From JAEDES01 sp964470055 (GTDB taxonomy: Bacteria; Bacillota_I; Bacilli_A; RF39; UBA660), in NCBI GenBank assembly GCA_964470055.1, contig CAYXZZ010000062.1, positions 1 to 7,277 of the forward strand: a stretch of DNA of 7,277 bases, read 5' to 3'. The first letter of the stretch is position 1. The number at the start of each line of letters is the position of its first letter. A model generated the notes under the pieces. It was not told the origin of the DNA and did not search any database. It was given only the letters and a program-made list of their open reading frames with translations. Below are positions 5,937 to 7,277 of this stretch, in pieces. Position numbers and translations under genes: made by a program.

Positions 5937-6524
5937 GTAAAATATTGAAACTACTTTAGCAAACTCATACAAAATAATATCACTCTTGTTCATAGCAAAA
6001 CTTTTTCCTATGGCCTTTCCACCAATAGTTAAAGCCGCAACAATAGCAGCAACTGTTAAGTTTACAAATAGTACATCTACTTTTAATGAATTCGCGATTC
6101 CAACAGCAATCGTTGTTGCCGCTGCACCCGAAATAATACCACAAATGTCTCCAATAACATCATTACAAAAACTTGATACTTTATCAGCATTCTTCTTAAA
6201 TTTAACAGCAATCTTAGAACCTTTTACCTGTCTAGCATTCATTGAATGAAAAACTTTTTCATCAGCACTGTTAACCGCAACACCAATAATATCAAATATA
6301 ATACCAATAACAATAAAAATTAAAGTTACCAATATTCCTAACCAGATTGATAAATTAGGAATTGTCATTTGTGATACAAAAGATAATGAAAATGAAATAA
6401 CAAATGCCATAACTACAATTTGAATTATCCATTTAACATTAACATGCTCTTTCTTAATTTTTTCCTTTCTACGAGTCTGTACTAACAAGTTTTCAAATTC
6501 TTCTTTTTCAGTACTCTTCTTCAT
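5928..6524 (-). CDS. oapA: OapA, membrane partner protein of OLE RNA
   Basis: This is a 198-aa (about 22 kDa) integral membrane protein. A hydrophilic Lys/Glu/Arg-rich N-terminus (1-30) precedes four hydrophobic segments at about 31-52, 59-84, 121-145 and 150-170. A basic cytosolic loop (about 96-112, ARQVKGSKIAVKFKK) lies between helices 2 and 3. The segment FCNDVIGDICGIISGAA (119-135) holds the DxxxD motif (D122, D126) reported as important in OapA. OapA is known to bind OLE RNA, hold it at the membrane and show distant similarity to DUF21/CorB-type magnesium transporters. The size, topology, motif and position directly downstream of a large structured RNA all agree. Such proteins are often labelled as CorB-like transporters in annotation. 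The start has GGGAG seven bases upstream. No convincing separate promoter is seen, so it is probably expressed by read-through of the OLE terminator. The gene ends in a terminator that overlaps its stop codon. Confidence 0.85.
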   Translation of the reverse strand: MKKSTEKEEFENLLVQTRRKEKIKKEHVNVKWIIQIVVMAFVISFSLSFVSQMTIPNLSIWLGILVTLIFIVIGIIFDIIGVAVNSADEKVFHSMNARQVKGSKIAVKFKKNADKVSSFCNDVIGDICGIISGAAATTIAVGIANSLKVDVLFVNLTVAAIVAALTIGGKAIGKSFAMNKSDIILYEFAKVVSIFYKG

Positions 6525-6544
6525 TTTTCTTCTCCCTTTTAACT

Positions 6545-6571
6545 AAAAAAAATAGTATTATAAATACTATT
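6545..6571 (-). terminator. Weak A/U-rich terminator at the end of the OLE RNA
   Basis: Minus-strand arms ATAGTATT (6563-6570) and AATACTAT (6552-6559) pair over 8 bp (9 with the flanking A-T), with a TAT loop and an eight-T tract (6545-6552). The stem has only two G-C pairs, so partial read-through into oapA, whose ribosome site begins about 10 nt later, is likely. Confidence 0.65.
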
Positions 6572-6579
6572 AATTGTAA

Positions 6580-7172
6580 AATAAATAATGGCATTAATAT
6601 AGTAAACTCTGAGCCTTAGGTCAAGTAGAATTTCTCTGATTTCAACATCACCGTTACCAGTAATGCGGTTCCCCTTTACTGAAATCAATATGACGTCGCC
6701 GTTCATACGACTTGATTACCACTTAGTGCCCACTGCAATCCTATATTAAATAGCACCCTAGGAGATTTCCTCCCCAATCCTTTACTGCTAATCCTTTTTT
6801 GCAAGAACAATTTCATAACGCAGTCATTTAATTAAGTGGCCGCCTAATTAAATGAAGTTCATTAATCCCGATGCTCTCACTCAAGACAGGCTACACTGCA
6901 CATAGCTTTCGCCACAATACAGGTTCTATCCTACTTCGTAATAAATCCATCAGTTAAGTACGTATAGGTTTACTACAAGAGTAGGTCTCCACAGATACAG
7001 GGTCGTTTGTCGTATGCCATTACGAGCGCCCTATATCTTTCATCTTCAGCATTCACCCCAAACTGGGCGTAAGAAGCAAACACCAAAGGCTTCACAGATA
7101 TGCCCTTTAACGACTTTTTAATTTCGTCTTCCTAGTAAAGTAATTGACTAGAATAATGTGCCATCAATTACA
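6580..7172 (-). ncRNA. ole: OLE RNA (ornate, large, extremophilic non-coding RNA)
   Basis: This is a stretch of about 600 nt with no reading frame of useful size. It is clearly richer in GC (43-47% in the two 60-nt pieces I counted, 6661-6720 and 7021-7080) than the surrounding genes (about 28%). It is bounded by a consensus promoter and a terminator. Helices I can pair by eye include a long-range closing helix 7159-7166 with 6586-6593, 7147-7153 with 7130-7136, a perfect 10-bp hairpin 6845-6854 with 6825-6834, 6710-6715 with 6621-6626, and 6680-6687 with 6637-6644. Known OLE RNA is about 600 nt, occurs in Bacillota and is encoded directly upstream of oapA, exactly as here. It forms a membrane-bound ribonucleoprotein with OapA (and OapB, OapC), linked to magnesium, cold and short-chain-alcohol tolerance. 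The identification rests on size, structure and neighbour, not on a model search; ROOL RNA is the main alternative. Confidence 0.8.
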
Positions 7173-7178
7173 TATCAC

Positions 7179-7207
7179 ATTATAACATATTCTAAATACT
7201 TTGTCAA
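7179..7207 (-). promoter_or_regulatory. ole: Fully consensus promoter of the OLE RNA
   Basis: The minus strand has -35 TTGACA (7202-7207), a 17-bp spacer and -10 TATAAT (7179-7184) preceded by TGT, giving an extended -10. Both hexamers are perfect, so it is the strongest promoter in the window. The transcript should start near 7171-7173, about six bases before the closing helix of the RNA. Confidence 0.9.
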
Positions 7208-7277
7208 GTTTACACTAATTTGTTCAGTAAAATAGAATAAATTTTTTTCGCAAAGATTATGTCACGAAATGATACCA
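7208..7277. other. Upstream edge with no gene seen
   Basis: This is AT-rich sequence beyond the OLE promoter. A five-base inverted repeat, TTTCG/CGAAA (7246-7250 and 7265-7257 region), is present but too weak to call a terminator. No coding frame can be supported in this short edge. Confidence 0.5.

Noticed and set aside
5986..6249. Plus-strand open frame opposite oapA (and similar plus-strand frames at 1283-1618, 2156-2350, 4120-4368, 5623-5868)
   Set aside because: All lie antisense to well-supported minus-strand genes, have no convincing promoters or ribosome sites, and read as complements of helix-rich proteins.
6580..7172. Group II intron, RNase P RNA, tmRNA or ROOL RNA as the identity of the large RNA
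   Set aside because: No domain V-type hairpin or intron-encoded protein, no RNase P or tmRNA hallmark sequences by eye. ROOL is similar in size, but the adjacent OapA-like gene favours OLE.
1..7277. CRISPR array, tRNA genes or riboswitch
   Set aside because: No spaced identical repeats of CRISPR type, no tRNA cloverleaf features and no recognisable riboswitch were seen on either strand.

Overview
The window is a compact, AT-rich stretch from a low-GC Bacillota (Firmicutes) bacterium. Coding sequence is about 28% GC in the segment I counted (5401-5460). Shine-Dalgarno sites are of the GGTGAT type, promoters are of the TGnTATAAT vegetative type, terminators are U-tract hairpins and the standard genetic code fits. 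The lineage cannot be fixed from this sequence alone; an anaerobic Clostridia-like or related uncultured lineage is plausible. All supported genes lie on the minus strand, so transcription runs from the high coordinates to the low ones.

In transcription order: (1) 7179-7207 is a fully consensus promoter (TTGACA, 17 bp, TATAAT with extended TG). It drives a roughly 600-nt non-coding, GC-richer and heavily self-complementary RNA (about 7172 to 6580). A weak A/U-rich terminator (6545-6571) follows, then a 198-aa four-helix membrane protein (5928-6524) carrying the DxxxD motif of OapA. The size, structure and order identify this as an OLE RNA (ornate, large, extremophilic RNA) with its partner protein OapA, a membrane-associated ribonucleoprotein system. 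(2) A 369-aa cytosolic protein of unknown function (4773-5882) is followed by a very small protein-kinase-fold protein (4116-4730, corrected GTG start). The kinase has an additional near-consensus promoter laid over the stop codon of the 369-aa gene. (3) After a strong terminator come an ABC-F ATPase of the YkpA/YbiT type (2402-3985), an unknown 157-aa basic-tailed protein (1917-2390, 11 nt downstream) and a 148-aa bacterial PH-domain (YokE-like) protein (1411-1857). (4) Last is a 423-aa single-pass, outward-facing protein with beta-propeller-like sequence (82-1353). (5) The left edge (1-47) shows two 20-bp-period direct repeats ending in ...TTTACA, resembling the multiple terminal repeats of an IS21-family insertion sequence whose body would lie outside the window.

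The regulatory layout is unusually tight. At three junctions the promoter of the next gene is embedded in or abuts the terminator of the previous one. At two gene ends the stop codon itself is part of the terminator stem, which is capped by a GAAA tetraloop. The most notable content is the OLE RNA/OapA module. The other genes look like ordinary or uncharacterised chromosomal genes.
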